From assembly GCF_000014185.1 (NCBI RefSeq), contig NC_008148.1:1778001-1842000 (forward strand): a stretch of DNA of 64,000 bases, read 5' to 3'. The notes under the pieces are model-generated. The model searched no databases. It saw only the letters and a list, made by a program, of their open reading frames with translations, and was not told where the DNA came from. Below, piece after piece: positions 31,184 to 40,506 of this stretch. Source of the DNA: Rubrobacter xylanophilus DSM 9941 (GTDB lineage Bacteria > Actinomycetota > Rubrobacteria > Rubrobacterales > Rubrobacteraceae). Numbering within the stretch: the stretch's first letter is position 1; each line of letters starts with the position of its first letter. The position numbers and the translations under genes are program-made.

Positions 31184-31981
31184 ATGCCCGAGCTTCCGGA
31201 CGTGGAGGTCTTGAAGGGTCGGCTGGAGAGAACCTCGCTGGGGCGGCGGATCTCGCGCGTGGAGGTGAGGGACGGCAGGGTAGTTGGGGAGGTCTCCGCC
31301 CGCGGGCTGCGGGAGGCCCTGGAGGGCCGCAGCCTCCGGCGCGTCCACCGCCACGGCAAGAACCTCTTCGCCGGCGTCGAGGGCGGGGGCTGGGTGCTGA
31401 TGCACTTCGGCATGGCGGGCGGCCTGAGCCACCTGCCGGGTACGGAGGAGGAGCCGCCGCACGTGAGGCTGCTCCTCGGCTTCGACGGCGGGGATCGCCT
31501 CGCCTTCACCGACCGCCGGGCGTTGGGGAGGGTGCATCCCATCCGGGACCCGGAGAGCTTCGTGCGGGAGAAGGGGCTGGGCCCCGACGCGCTCCGCGTG
31601 GACTACCCCTCCTTCCGGGAGCGGCTCGGCGGGAGGCGGGGCGCGGTGAAGTCCGTGCTGATGAACCAGGGCGTCGTCGCGGGGCTGGGGAACATCTACT
31701 CCGACGAGGTGCTCTTCCGGGCCCGCCTCCACCCGCGGACGGGCGCGGACCGCCTCGGGGAGGAGGACATCCGGCGGCTCTTCGAGGCCACCGGAGGCGT
31801 GCTGCAGACCGCCATAGACCGGGGGGCGGATCCGGAAGCGCTTCCGGGCTCCTTCCTGCTCCCCCGCCGGCGCGAAGGAGCGCGATGCCCGCGGGGGAAC
31901 GGGGAGATCCGCAGACTGCGCATCGCCGGGCGCACCGCCTACTACTGCCCCGCGTGCCAGCCCGGGAGACGGGAGAGCTGA
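31184..31981 (+). CDS. mutM: Formamidopyrimidine-DNA glycosylase (Fpg/MutM family)
   Basis: A 265-residue base-excision repair enzyme. The N-terminal PELPDVEVLKGRLE provides the catalytic Pro2 and Glu3; the beta-hairpin lysine is in RRVHRHGKNLFAGV; the helix-two-turn-helix region is KSVLMNQGVVAGLGNIYSDEVLF. The C-terminal zinc finger is altered: the first pair reads CPRGNGE, with only one cysteine where CxxC is expected, while the second pair (YYCPACQ) is intact. Zinc binding may thus be weakened or use another ligand. The next gene, a uracil-DNA glycosylase, starts right after its stop. Confidence 0.92.
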   Translation: MPELPDVEVLKGRLERTSLGRRISRVEVRDGRVVGEVSARGLREALEGRSLRRVHRHGKNLFAGVEGGGWVLMHFGMAGGLSHLPGTEEEPPHVRLLLGFDGGDRLAFTDRRALGRVHPIRDPESFVREKGLGPDALRVDYPSFRERLGGRRGAVKSVLMNQGVVAGLGNIYSDEVLFRARLHPRTGADRLGEEDIRRLFEATGGVLQTAIDRGADPEALPGSFLLPRRREGARCPRGNGEIRRLRIAGRTAYYCPACQPGRRES

Positions 31982-32572
31982 ATGGGCGACCGTGAGGCCT
32001 GGGAGCGGCTGAGGCAAAGCTCGGCCGGGCGGTTCGGAGAGGACTCGGTCTTCGGGGAGGGAGAGCCCGGAGCCCGGCTCGCCATCGTGGGCGAGGCCCC
32101 GGGCGGGCGGGAGGTCGAGCTGGGCAGGCCGTTCGTCGGCAGGGCGGGGAGGCTGCTCGACGAGCTGCTCGAGGAGGCGGGCATAGACCGCTCGGAGGTC
32201 TACGTGACCAACCTGGTAAAGGTACGCCCGACGAAGGAGAGCGGCGGCCGCATCCAGAACCGGCCGCCGCGCGCCGGGGAGGTCCGGGAGGGGCTGGAGG
32301 TGCTGGAGGAAGAGCTCCGGGCGATCGGCCCCGGGGCTCTCGTCCTGCTGGGGAGCACCCCGGCCAAGGCCCTCATAGACCGCTCGTTCACCATGAGGGA
32401 GGGGCGGGGCAGGATCTTCGAGTCCAAAATACTGGGGCTGCCCGCGCTGGCGACCTACCACCCCGCCTACCTGCTCCGGGTGCGCGGCGCCGGGGGCGCG
32501 GACTACGGGCGCCTCCGGCGGCAGGTGGTGGAGGACCTGCGCACCGCTTGGGAGCGGGCCAGCGGCGGATAA
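31982..32572 (+). CDS. Uracil-DNA glycosylase superfamily protein lacking Fe-S cysteines
   Basis: A 196-residue protein with motif 1 VGEAPGGREVELGRPFVGRA and a C-terminal motif ATYHPAYLLRVRG, close to family 4 uracil-DNA glycosylases. Family 4 enzymes hold a 4Fe-4S cluster with four cysteines; this protein contains no cysteine at all. It therefore resembles a cluster-less branch (compare family 6-like enzymes), whose substrate range may include hypoxanthine as well as uracil. It abuts mutM with no gap, so oxidised- and deaminated-base repair are co-expressed. The IS element begins 12 bases after its stop. Confidence 0.8.
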   Translation: MGDREAWERLRQSSAGRFGEDSVFGEGEPGARLAIVGEAPGGREVELGRPFVGRAGRLLDELLEEAGIDRSEVYVTNLVKVRPTKESGGRIQNRPPRAGEVREGLEVLEEELRAIGPGALVLLGSTPAKALIDRSFTMREGRGRIFESKILGLPALATYHPAYLLRVRGAGGADYGRLRRQVVEDLRTAWERASGG

Positions 32573-32583
32573 AGGCAGGGGTC

Positions 32584-33574
32584 CTAGATGAGTGTTGCAA
32601 GGTTTTATGAGATAGAAAGAAGGCCATCCGGAAACTTCCCGACCAAAGGAGCATCGGATGGCCCAACCCCACCATACCCCACGCCTCGCTCGCACGGAAG
32701 ATGCCGTGATCGTGCTTTTCTGCCTCACCGATGACGCCTACCGGCTTCTCAACCCTAAAAGGAAGGCGTTACGAGTCTCTCAAGCGTCTCTCGGACTCGG
32801 AGGTCATCACTCTGGCACTCTTCCAGCAGTTGCGGGGAGTGGAGAGCGAACGCTCCTTCCTTAGAGACTGCGAGAGGTTCTTCTCGCACCTGTTCCCCGG
32901 AGTGGTGGGGCTGCATCCTTCTTCCTTCCATCGACGTGTGAGGAAGCTCAGGCGTTTCCTCGAACCCCTGCGACGCGCCTTGCTGGAGGAGTTGGTCGGA
33001 GATCCAGAGACGCTCATCGTGGACTCGACGCTGCTTTCCGTCCTGCATCCGAGGCAAGTGAAGCAGTCCGCCGCGGGCTTCGAGGGAGCAGGGTGGAGCA
33101 GGTGGGGTTCGTTCTGCGTGTACGGGGTGAAGCTGCATCTGGTGTGCTCTACCAATCGGGTTCCCATCTCCTACGAGATGACCGCCGCCAACGAAGCCGA
33201 CGTACTCCTCGTCGAGGAGCTCCTCGCGGGGGCGGCCCTGGAGGAGGGCGAAGTCGCGAGGAGGCTCTTTGGGGATCTCGCCTACGAGAGCGGCGCGCTC
33301 AGGAGGCGGCTGGCCGAAAGCGGAATCCTCCTCTCGACCGAGGGAGCGAGCCGCCGACCGGCGACGAGGCAGCAGATCGAGGTCTGCTTCGCGCATCTCA
33401 AAGGAGCCTTCGGACTGGGCGAGACGCTGGCGAAGACTCTGGTGGGACTGGCGATCCGGATCGCGGCGAAGGTGACGGCCTACACCTACGGTTTGTACGT
33501 CAACCGGCTCCTCGGAAGGCCGCAGGGGCGCATAAAGGAGCTATGGGCATGAGATCCTCGCAACACTCATCTAG
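32584..33574 (+). mobile_element. IS982-family insertion sequence
   Basis: A 991-bp element bounded by terminal inverted repeats. The left end starts CTAGATGAGTGTTGC at 32584; the right end read inward from 33574 begins with the same 15 bases, then AGG in both with one mismatch between (A versus G). The interior is filled by one DDE transposase gene of IS982 type with a single-base frameshift. No clear target-site duplication was seen in the flanks, so the ends may be off by a few bases or the duplication has decayed. It separates the repair genes from a frameshifted PEBP gene. Confidence 0.8.
32658..33552 (+). pseudogene. IS982-type transposase, interrupted by a +1 frameshift
   Basis: The first frame (32658 on) gives LARTEDAVIVLFCLTDDAYR and LLNPK; the continuation (GRRYESLKRLSDSEVITLAL) is in the +1 frame, and the junction is an AAAA run at 32757-32760. 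Removing one A restores LLNPKGRRYESLKR. The rest is intact: VDSTLLSVLHP, VYGVKLHLV, GDLAYES, IEVCFAHLKGAFGL, covering the DDE catalytic fold of IS982 transposases. Either the element is inactive, the slip is a sequencing error, or slippage on the A run restores the frame. An internal ATG at 32731 in the second frame could make a protein lacking the first 25-30 residues. Confidence 0.8.
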
Positions 33575-33627
33575 CCCGTGCGGTAGCATTCTACGAGGCG
33601 AGGGGAAAGCGACGAGAGGGGTTGGCC

Positions 33628-34082
33628 ATGACCATCCAGGTGTCGAGCCCCGCCTTCGAGGCGGGCGGCCGCATCCCGACAAAGTACACGGGCGAGGGCG
33701 AGGACGCCTCCCCGCCGCTGCGGTGGAGCGGGGCGCCCGGGGAGACGCGGGAGCTGGCGCTCATCTGCGAAGACCCCGACGCCCCCACCCCCACCCCTTC
33801 GTGCACTGGGTCCTCTACAGGATCCCGCCGGAGACGACCTCCCTGGAAGAGGGAGGCATCCCGCCGGGGGCCCTGGAGGGCACAAACGACTTCGGCAGGA
33901 CCGGCTACGGGGGCCCCATGCCGCCCAGGGGCCACGGCCCGCACCGCTACCACTTCCGGGTCTACGCCCTCGACGCGGGGCTGCAGGTCCGGCCCGGCCT
34001 GGGCAAAGACGAGCTCCTCGCGGCGATGGAGGGGCACGTACTGGACCGTGGAGAGCTCGTGGGCACCTACGAGCGCCGCTGA
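33628..34082 (+). pseudogene. PEBP/YbhB-type protein gene with a one-base frameshift
   Basis: The start MTIQVSSPAFEAGGRIPTKY and LALICEDPDAPTPTP is in one frame, and FVHWVLYRIPPETTSLEEGG, GPMPPRGHGPHRYHFRVYAL continue in the next. The break is in the CCCC run at 33794-33797; one more C would give the expected DAPTPTPFVHW. The family (phosphatidylethanolamine-binding, Raf-kinase-inhibitor-like) binds phospho-ligands; its bacterial role is unclear. A sequencing error or a true loss-of-function mutation are both possible; it is the second homopolymer frameshift within about 1 kb. Confidence 0.8.
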
Positions 34083-34126
34083 GGACCCGGCCTGCGGGCC
34101 GTGGTCCTCCGGGACGCGCAGCAGCC

Positions 34127-37100
34127 TCACCCCCCGCGGCGCCTCAGCGTCCCCGGCACCGTCCTCCTCGCCCCGCCCTCGAGGAAGCCCAGAACGGCGG
34201 GGCGCTCCTCGCGACAGAAGGAGTCCACGAAGACCTTGAGCAGCCGCGAGCCGCGCAGGACGTCGAGGTCTTCCGGGAGATGGTCGACGACCTCCCGCGA
34301 GACGAACACGACGAGCTTCGCCCGCGGGCGGGAGGCCATGACGTTGAAGCGGTTTTCGCTCATGAGGAACTCGTCCTCGTCGGCTATGGCGTCGGGGTCG
34401 CCGAGGGCGTAGGAGGCGAGGATGACGTCGCGCTCCTGGCCCTGGAAGCGCTCGACGGTGTCCACGGCGCCCCGGATGAGCTCCGGCTCGACCTCCGGGA
34501 AGACCTTCCGCAGCCGGCTCACGATGAGACCCTGCTGCGCCCGGTGGGGGGTGACGACCCCGACCGCCCTCTTCCAGAACTCCTCTGGAGAGTAAGGCCT
34601 GCCCCGGACGGGCAGCGGCCTCCCGGTCGCGGGGTCGCGCTCGCCCGAGAGCCCCGCCGCCCGCCCGTAAAGCAGCGTGATGAGGGCGGCAACGGTGTCG
34701 GCCTCGAACCGGTTCCACTGGCTGCTCCGGCCCTCGGGGTAGACGAAGCAGGCGGCGGGGTGATCGGAGTCCAGCAGCGCCGCCCACTCGGGCGTCCAGC
34801 AGAGCGAGGCGGGCCAGCCTTCGGGCCGCTCCTTCGGCAGGGGCTCGAGGAGGTTCAGCCTGAGATCCGGGGAATGGCTCCTGAGCGTGGGCTCGTAGCC
34901 CGCCTCGAGCGAGAAGCCCACGAGCGTGGCGTTGGACCGGTAGTTTACGTCGAGCATGACGGGCTCGACGCCGTGGCAGTCCGCGCAGAAGGCGTAGACC
35001 GAGCCGACCATGGCCTCGAGCCCCAGGGGCGGGTCGGCCTGCCGGATGGGGGGAAGCTGCTTCGGGTCGCCGGCGAGGACGACGCTGCCCCCCTTCGCCA
35101 GGGAGCAGAGGGCGAGTATCGAGAGGGCGACGTCCATCTGCGAGGCCTCGTCGATGAGGATGAGGTCGAAGAGCTCGCCGCGGGCCTCCCCGCAGGAGAC
35201 CTTGAGCAGGTTGTGGACCTGGTTGGGCGTGGCGCCGACCACGGTGATACCCCGGCGGGCCTCGAGCCTCTCCGAGAGCCCCACGAGGCGCTCCGTGGGC
35301 CGGGAGCGGTCTAGCCCGGTGTCTATCTCCTCGGGGACGCCCGTATCCCGGGGTCGGGTGTGGCTCCGCACCCTGTACAGCCGGAAGTCGTCTTCGGGGA
35401 GCAGGGCCTTGAGCTGCTCGTAGACGCCGAGCAGAACGACGTCCATGGCGTTGTAGTTCTGCGCGCAGACGAGGACCCTGATGGGCTTTTTCTGCTGGTG
35501 AGCCTCCAGGACGGCGCCCAGGATCACGGCGCGCGCCGTGCGGCTCTTGCCGGTCCCCGGCGGCCCCCAGATGAGGGAGAGGCGGCGGGTGAGGGCCTCC
35601 TCCCAAGCCCGCCACTGCGTGGGGTTGAGGCCGAGGCCGGCCCCCTCGAGAGCGCGGCGCACCGGCCCGAGTTCCCGTCCGACGCGGGTCTCGTGCATAG
35701 TTCTGGCGCCCCAGAGAAAGTCCGCCGGCGGGGTGTGGGCGGTGGCGCGGGCGCCGCGGGCCCGGATCCGGCCGAGGGCACGCCGCACGAGGGGGTCGTC
35801 GCGGGCGGCGGGCGGGTTGCCGATGGCCTGCAGGGCGTCGCGAAGCTTCCGGGTGAAGTAGTCGGTGTAGACCCTGTCGAGGACCACGTCCGAGTCGAAG
35901 CCGGCTATCCCCGCCTCCTCCAGGTCTTCGAGGCGCGGGCAACCGGGCAGAGGTCTGGGGTCGAGCGCGATCAGGCCGCGGTCCCGGTCTATGCCCGCGA
36001 CCGCGACCTTCGTGACCTCGCCCATGCGCCGCTGGTACTCCGAGGCGCAGGCCTCCTCGAGCGGGGTCCCCTCCGTCACGCTCTTGAGGCTGCGGTCGAG
36101 GAAGTCCGGCCAGCCCTCGGGGGCGAGGGCGAGCTCGAAGTCCCCCTCCTTGAACTTCACCTCCCGGCTGTCCGGCGAGAGCCGGTAGACCCTGCGCCCG
36201 GGGCGGGGCCTCAGCCCGAGCGCGGCGAGGGCCCGTACCTCGTCGCTCCCGAGGAGGCGCTCGGGCAGCCGGGCGCACTCGAACTTCGCCTCCCGGGCGT
36301 GGGGAGGCAGGGCGCGCAGCTCTTGCACCTCGAGCTGCTGCAGGCCCGCGTCGAGCCTGGCGAAGGCGTACCAGAGCTGGCCGTCGAAGCTGAGGCGGGG
36401 CGGGGTCTGGGGCGGCCGTATGGCCTGTATGCGCGGGGCGGCCTGGTTGGGCAGGCGCGGGCGCAGGTCGCCCTCCAGGCGGCGGACGACGGCCTCGAGG
36501 GCGGTGAGCCGCTGCGCGACCGTGCGCCGCAGGGTCCCGATCTGGGTGGACCAGTGGCGCGGGCTCGTGGAGCGCGACCAGATCTCGTGCGCCCGCTCGG
36601 AGGGTATCTGGTCGCTCAAGGCGTCCTCGAAGAGGGGGTGGACGTCGAACCTCCTCAGGTTCTCGGGGAGGCTCTGCGGGTGGTAGCGGCGGGCCGTCTC
36701 GAGGAGGCTGTAGTAGTGCGGCACCGGGACGGCGAGGACGGAGCGGACGACGTCCCGCACGGTCGTGATGGGCGACTGGCGGGTCGAGAGCGCGGGGTTC
36801 TGCAGCAGCTCCTCCGGCGGGAAGAGCCAGGCCAGATGCCAGAGCCCCTCCCGGTCGAGGATGGCCCCCAGGTGGCGCCCCACGACCCGGGAGAGGTGCT
36901 CGAGCTGCAGCGAGTCCCAGAGGTAGAACTGCACCGTGGAACGGCCATCCAGTTCGCAGGCCTCCTCGAGGATGGTCGCGATCCTCTCCAGAAACGCCAT
37001 GAGCTCCCGCCGCTCGGCCTCGAGGTCCCTGAGGTCCACGACGAACGACTCGGCCCCCCACCTCCTGTGCCTGCGGGGGGCGGTGTCGTGCGAACCGAAC

Positions 37101-38410
37101 GGGCGGGGCTCGATCCAGAAGGCCTTGAGGCCGAAGGAGAGGGTGATGGCGCTGCCCACGTCGAAGTCCGCGGAGAGGAAGACGCGGAGGTCCGTCCACC
37201 TCGGCATGACCGCCGAGGTGCCGCTGTCCTTCGGGATCGCCGCCACCCCGGTCTTGAGGGCCTCCGCCCGGCCCGAGACCACCGTGCGGGTCGCCTTGAG
37301 CACGTGGTGCGCGCCGAAGACGGGGTCCTCCGGCGAGCGCGCGGCGAGGGCCTCCACGTCCTTCACGCCCCGCTCCCGCAGCGCGGCGCCGGCCCCCCGG
37401 GAGACGAAGGCGACCCGGCTCAGATGCCCCTCCCTCTCGGCCTCGGGCATGCAGTGGTCGGGGTGATCCGTCCTCTCTCCGCCGCTCACCCACGGGTAGC
37501 CGAGGTAGTCGCAGCCCTTGCAGCGGTTGTCCACGTGCCACGGAAGCTCGCGCCAGGGCGTCGAGAGCACCTGCGGCAGCTCCTCCCGGAAAAAGCGCCT
37601 GAGGCGCTGGGCGAAGACCTCGAAGGGGACCGGCTCCAGGTCCTGCTCCAGCGCCTCGCGCAGCCGCGCCCCGTCCGGCCCCCCACCCCCCATCTCCCTG
37701 TGGGCGACGACGAGCCTCGAGGCGTTGTGGGAGCCGGGCCAGACCGCCCCCTCGGGCACGGCGACGAAGCGGTGATCAAGGCCCCTGTCCGCGAGCCACC
37801 CGGCGAGCGCCATCGTGTAGTAGGCCACCTCGGCGAAGTAGCCGGGGGAGGGCTCGGCGGTGAGCTTGACGTCTATGACGCGCAGCTGCGGGCGCGTATC
37901 TCCGGCCCCGAGGGCGCGCGTCTCGCCGGAGGGGTCCACGGAGCGGGAGAAGCAGCCCGGCGGGAGGACCTGGATGATGTCCGGGCGCACCCCGGCGTAC
38001 TCCAGGCCGTACCGCCCCCGCAGAGAGGTGATGCCGAGGGCGCTCTCGAAGGCCGGCCCCACGGCGTACTCCGCCTCGACGAGGAAACGCCCGGGGCGGG
38101 CGCCGGAGAGGGCCCCTTCCAGCGGCAGGCTGCGGTAGCGTCTCTGCCCCGCGGAATTCGTGCAAGCCTCCCCGACCACCGCCCCTTCTCCGAACGTCTC
38201 GGCGAGGTCGCGCAGCTTGGCCGCCTGCCACTCCTCGCCCAGCCGGGCGATCTGCTCGAGCCCGGGCCGGGGCCTCTGGCGGGGCGGCATGCCCTGCGCC
38301 TCCCTCTCGGGCCGGAACCGCTGCGTGTCCGGGGAGAGGTTGAGGCGCAGCTGGCGCCTGCACCCGGTCCGGAAGTACTGGGAGATCGCCTTTTTAGCCA
38401 GCAGGGGCAT
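34127..38410 (-). CDS. Large nuclease / RNase H-like / SF1 helicase fusion (candidate defence effector)
   Basis: A 1427-residue multidomain protein. Residues about 1-330 form a RecB-like PD-(D/E)xK nuclease: Asp144 in GVRPDIIQVL and Asp180/Lys182 in VIDVKLTAE. Cys17 in FRTGCRRQ with Cys297, Cys300 (RCKGCDYLG) and Cys320 suggests a Cas4/Dna2-like Fe-S cluster. Residues about 420-560 look like a TM0106/YprB RNase H-like domain (FLSADFDVGSAITLSFGL; FYLWDSLQLEHLSRVVGRHL). Residues about 920-1427 are a Dna2/UPF1-type SF1 helicase: WGPPGTGKSRTAR (Lys955), LILIDEASQMD, GDPKQLPPI, VVTPHRAQQG and NVMASRPRAKLV. Its 5' end overlaps the methyltransferase by 17 bases. Such fusions occur in DNA repair and phage defence. 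Confidence 0.85.
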   Translation of the reverse strand: MPLLAKKAISQYFRTGCRRQLRLNLSPDTQRFRPEREAQGMPPRQRPRPGLEQIARLGEEWQAAKLRDLAETFGEGAVVGEACTNSAGQRRYRSLPLEGALSGARPGRFLVEAEYAVGPAFESALGITSLRGRYGLEYAGVRPDIIQVLPPGCFSRSVDPSGETRALGAGDTRPQLRVIDVKLTAEPSPGYFAEVAYYTMALAGWLADRGLDHRFVAVPEGAVWPGSHNASRLVVAHREMGGGGPDGARLREALEQDLEPVPFEVFAQRLRRFFREELPQVLSTPWRELPWHVDNRCKGCDYLGYPWVSGGERTDHPDHCMPEAEREGHLSRVAFVSRGAGAALRERGVKDVEALAARSPEDPVFGAHHVLKATRTVVSGRAEALKTGVAAIPKDSGTSAVMPRWTDLRVFLSADFDVGSAITLSFGLKAFWIEPRPFGSHDTAPRRHRRWGAESFVVDLRDLEAERRELMAFLERIATILEEACELDGRSTVQFYLWDSLQLEHLSRVVGRHLGAILDREGLWHLAWLFPPEELLQNPALSTRQSPITTVRDVVRSVLAVPVPHYYSLLETARRYHPQSLPENLRRFDVHPLFEDALSDQIPSERAHEIWSRSTSPRHWSTQIGTLRRTVAQRLTALEAVVRRLEGDLRPRLPNQAAPRIQAIRPPQTPPRLSFDGQLWYAFARLDAGLQQLEVQELRALPPHAREAKFECARLPERLLGSDEVRALAALGLRPRPGRRVYRLSPDSREVKFKEGDFELALAPEGWPDFLDRSLKSVTEGTPLEEACASEYQRRMGEVTKVAVAGIDRDRGLIALDPRPLPGCPRLEDLEEAGIAGFDSDVVLDRVYTDYFTRKLRDALQAIGNPPAARDDPLVRRALGRIRARGARATAHTPPADFLWGARTMHETRVGRELGPVRRALEGAGLGLNPTQWRAWEEALTRRLSLIWGPPGTGKSRTARAVILGAVLEAHQQKKPIRVLVCAQNYNAMDVVLLGVYEQLKALLPEDDFRLYRVRSHTRPRDTGVPEEIDTGLDRSRPTERLVGLSERLEARRGITVVGATPNQVHNLLKVSCGEARGELFDLILIDEASQMDVALSILALCSLAKGGSVVLAGDPKQLPPIRQADPPLGLEAMVGSVYAFCADCHGVEPVMLDVNYRSNATLVGFSLEAGYEPTLRSHSPDLRLNLLEPLPKERPEGWPASLCWTPEWAALLDSDHPAACFVYPEGRSSQWNRFEADTVAALITLLYGRAAGLSGERDPATGRPLPVRGRPYSPEEFWKRAVGVVTPHRAQQGLIVSRLRKVFPEVEPELIRGAVDTVERFQGQERDVILASYALGDPDAIADEDEFLMSENRFNVMASRPRAKLVVFVSREVVDHLPEDLDVLRGSRLLKVFVDSFCREERPAVLGFLEGGARRTVPGTLRRRGG

Positions 38411-40505
38411 CCGCTCTCCCCTCTGGCCCCCTCGGGGGCGGCTGCTCCAGCGCCGCGGCGAGCGGCGTCCATCCCCCGTCCACCTGCGGCCCGGGGAACG
38501 CCCCGAGCGCACCCGCCACCAGGCAGGCCCGGAAGAAGTTGCGGCGGTCCGCCTCCCGGAACAGCCCCGTCCCGGAGAGCCTCGCCTCCCAGTAGCCGCA
38601 GTGCCCGCGGGCGCGCTCCAGCCGCGCGCCGGAGAGCCCCAGGGGGCCGGGCGGAGGGCCTCCCCCGTCCCTCACGGCGACGAAGACCGCGTCCCACCGG
38701 CTCGCCCCCTGGTGGGCGTGGGGACCGCGATCCCCGTTCCCGAGCAGCGGGAAGACCTGCACGGGCCGCAGCCGCGCGGCGGCCATGGCCCCGGCGAGGG
38801 CCTGCCAGGCCCCGGCGGTGCGGTGCTGGTAGGTGAACACGAGCCTCCCCTCCGGCCTCAGCACGCGGCGCACCTCGCGCAGAGCCTCCGCGAGCGAGCG
38901 GGCGTACTCCTCGAGCGCGGCGCCATCCCTCCCCCTCGCGGCCAGGCTCCCCTCGAGGGCCGAGAGGCCCTCCACCGCCGGGGCGAGGCCCAGCAGCTCG
39001 AGCCAGGGCAGAAAGAAGTCCGAGAGCTCGGAGTAGGCGACGTTGTCCAGGTAGGGCGGGTCGGTGAGCACGAGGTCCACGCTCGCGTCCGGGAGCGCGC
39101 CGAGGTCGCGGGAGTCGGCCCGAAGGATGCGGGCCCCTCCGGAGGGCTTGTCGCGCACCGGACGGAAGCCGCCGGCGAGCGAGGGCTCCCTGGGGCTGCG
39201 GGCGGACTCGATGGCCCGCTGCACGGCGCGCACGGCGTTCGGGAAGGTGCCGCGGCCCGTGCCGTCGAGCCAGGGGTTGATCTCTACGGGCCGCGTCACG
39301 TGCCGGAAGGCGCGCACGGAGAACAGCGGCGCGAGCCGGCGCCAGCCGAAGGCGTAGTGGGCCATCATGCAGTTGGTCGTCAGGTGGTCGCTGAAGGCGA
39401 GCGCCAGGGCCTCGCGCTCCGGACCGGCGAGCCCGCCGATGGCCTCCGCCAGGAGCGAGAGGTGAAGGAGCTGGCGGGCGTTGAAGAGCTCGGCGTACCT
39501 CTCGTAGCCGTAGGCAGGCAGGCGGCCGTCAGACCTCCCCTCGCGCGGGATGCGCCGCGAGGGGACCCAGGGGAGGGCCCCATCCGGCCCCGCGCGCTCC
39601 TCCAGGGCACGCTCCGCCGACTCGAACACGCGGAGATCCTCCCGCGTGGCCGCCCGGAAACGCCGCCCCGAGAGGGGCACGGGCCTGCCGGGACGGGGCT
39701 CCTCCTCCAGGGTCTCGAGCGCGAAGAGCCGCCACCGCGGGGGCCCCCCGGTGCGGGCGGCCACGTCGATCAGGCGCTCCCGGTGCCCGCAGCGGGGACA
39801 TGCGAGCCGCCCGTACCGTACCGGCCCGGTCTCTATGGACGCCGTGGCGCCGCACCCGTCGCAGCGCAGCCTGGTCTCCCCACGCGAGAGCTCCTGCACG
39901 CGGTGGCACCCCGGGCAGAACGCCCACTGCCTTCTGCCCCCGGCCTCGCAGGCGAGCCGGTGGTGCGGGTGGGCCTCCACCTCCTCCCCGCAGCCCGCGC
40001 ACCTCACGACCTGCACCCAGAAGTAGTGGAGCACGACCCGCTCGCCCTCCGGGGTTGGCGTCAGGTAGTAGGGGGCGACCCTCTCCCCCACCTCCCTCTT
40101 CAGGCGCTCCAGCGCCTCCCCCGGGTCCGGAAACCCGGCGGCGCGCGTCTCGAAGCGCGTGATCACGCAGGCCACCGCGTCGACGTCGACCCCGATCACC
40201 TCGGCCCCCAGGCGCCGCGCCTCCACGACGGAGGTCCCGCCGCCGACGAAGGGGTCGAGGACCGTCCTGCCGCGCCAGCGGTCCGTTCCCCCGTAGTAGG
40301 CGGCCCAGAAGTCCTCGCCCTCCCGCAGCACCGCGGCCGTAAGCAGGGCGCGGAAGGCCGAGCCGAAGCGGCGGGCGAACCACCGGTGCGCCCCGTAGAT
40401 CGGGCGCGGCCTCCGGCCCTCGCGCAGCGCAAGCCGCGCGAGCTCCTCCACCGGCAACAGGCCGGAATCCAGGAGGGAGCCCCCGCCCGCCCCTCGCGAC
40501 GGCAA
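38394..40505 (-). CDS. Zinc-ribbon-containing adenine-specific-type DNA methyltransferase (DUF1156-like)
   Basis: A 703-residue protein (if the TTG at 40505 is used). The N-terminus EELARLALREGRR, then IYGAHRWFARRF resembles the DUF1156 entry of large DNA methylases. SAM motif DPFVGGGTSVVEARRLGAEV at about 84-103; then three CxxC-type zinc ribbons (CAGC, CPGC, CDGC, CPRC; residues about 157-255); catalytic motif LTDPPYLDNVAYSELSDFF at about 480, typical of N6-adenine or N4-cytosine methylation. Its last 17 bases overlap the helicase gene; its start is one base after the TetR stop. It probably marks host DNA while the helicase-nuclease attacks unmarked DNA (inference). An in-frame ATG at 40553 would overlap tetR. 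Confidence 0.82.
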   Translation of the reverse strand: MPSRGAGGGSLLDSGLLPVEELARLALREGRRPRPIYGAHRWFARRFGSAFRALLTAAVLREGEDFWAAYYGGTDRWRGRTVLDPFVGGGTSVVEARRLGAEVIGVDVDAVACVITRFETRAAGFPDPGEALERLKREVGERVAPYYLTPTPEGERVVLHYFWVQVVRCAGCGEEVEAHPHHRLACEAGGRRQWAFCPGCHRVQELSRGETRLRCDGCGATASIETGPVRYGRLACPRCGHRERLIDVAARTGGPPRWRLFALETLEEEPRPGRPVPLSGRRFRAATREDLRVFESAERALEERAGPDGALPWVPSRRIPREGRSDGRLPAYGYERYAELFNARQLLHLSLLAEAIGGLAGPEREALALAFSDHLTTNCMMAHYAFGWRRLAPLFSVRAFRHVTRPVEINPWLDGTGRGTFPNAVRAVQRAIESARSPREPSLAGGFRPVRDKPSGGARILRADSRDLGALPDASVDLVLTDPPYLDNVAYSELSDFFLPWLELLGLAPAVEGLSALEGSLAARGRDGAALEEYARSLAEALREVRRVLRPEGRLVFTYQHRTAGAWQALAGAMAAARLRPVQVFPLLGNGDRGPHAHQGASRWDAVFVAVRDGGGPPPGPLGLSGARLERARGHCGYWEARLSGTGLFREADRRNFFRACLVAGALGAFPGPQVDGGWTPLAAALEQPPPRGPEGRADAPAG

Positions 40506-40506
40506 C

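Noticed and set aside
32584-33574. Search for target-site duplication to fix the IS ends
   Set aside because: Bases outside the inverted repeats (GGGTC on the left, CCCGT on the right) do not repeat, so no duplication is claimed.
33591-37541. A 1316-codon open frame on the minus strand across the helicase region
   Set aside because: Low-complexity Arg/Pro/Gly product; the true frame has Walker, nuclease and helicase motifs.
35360-38836. A 1158-codon plus-strand frame opposite the helicase gene
   Set aside because: No domain pattern; antisense frame of a GC-rich gene.
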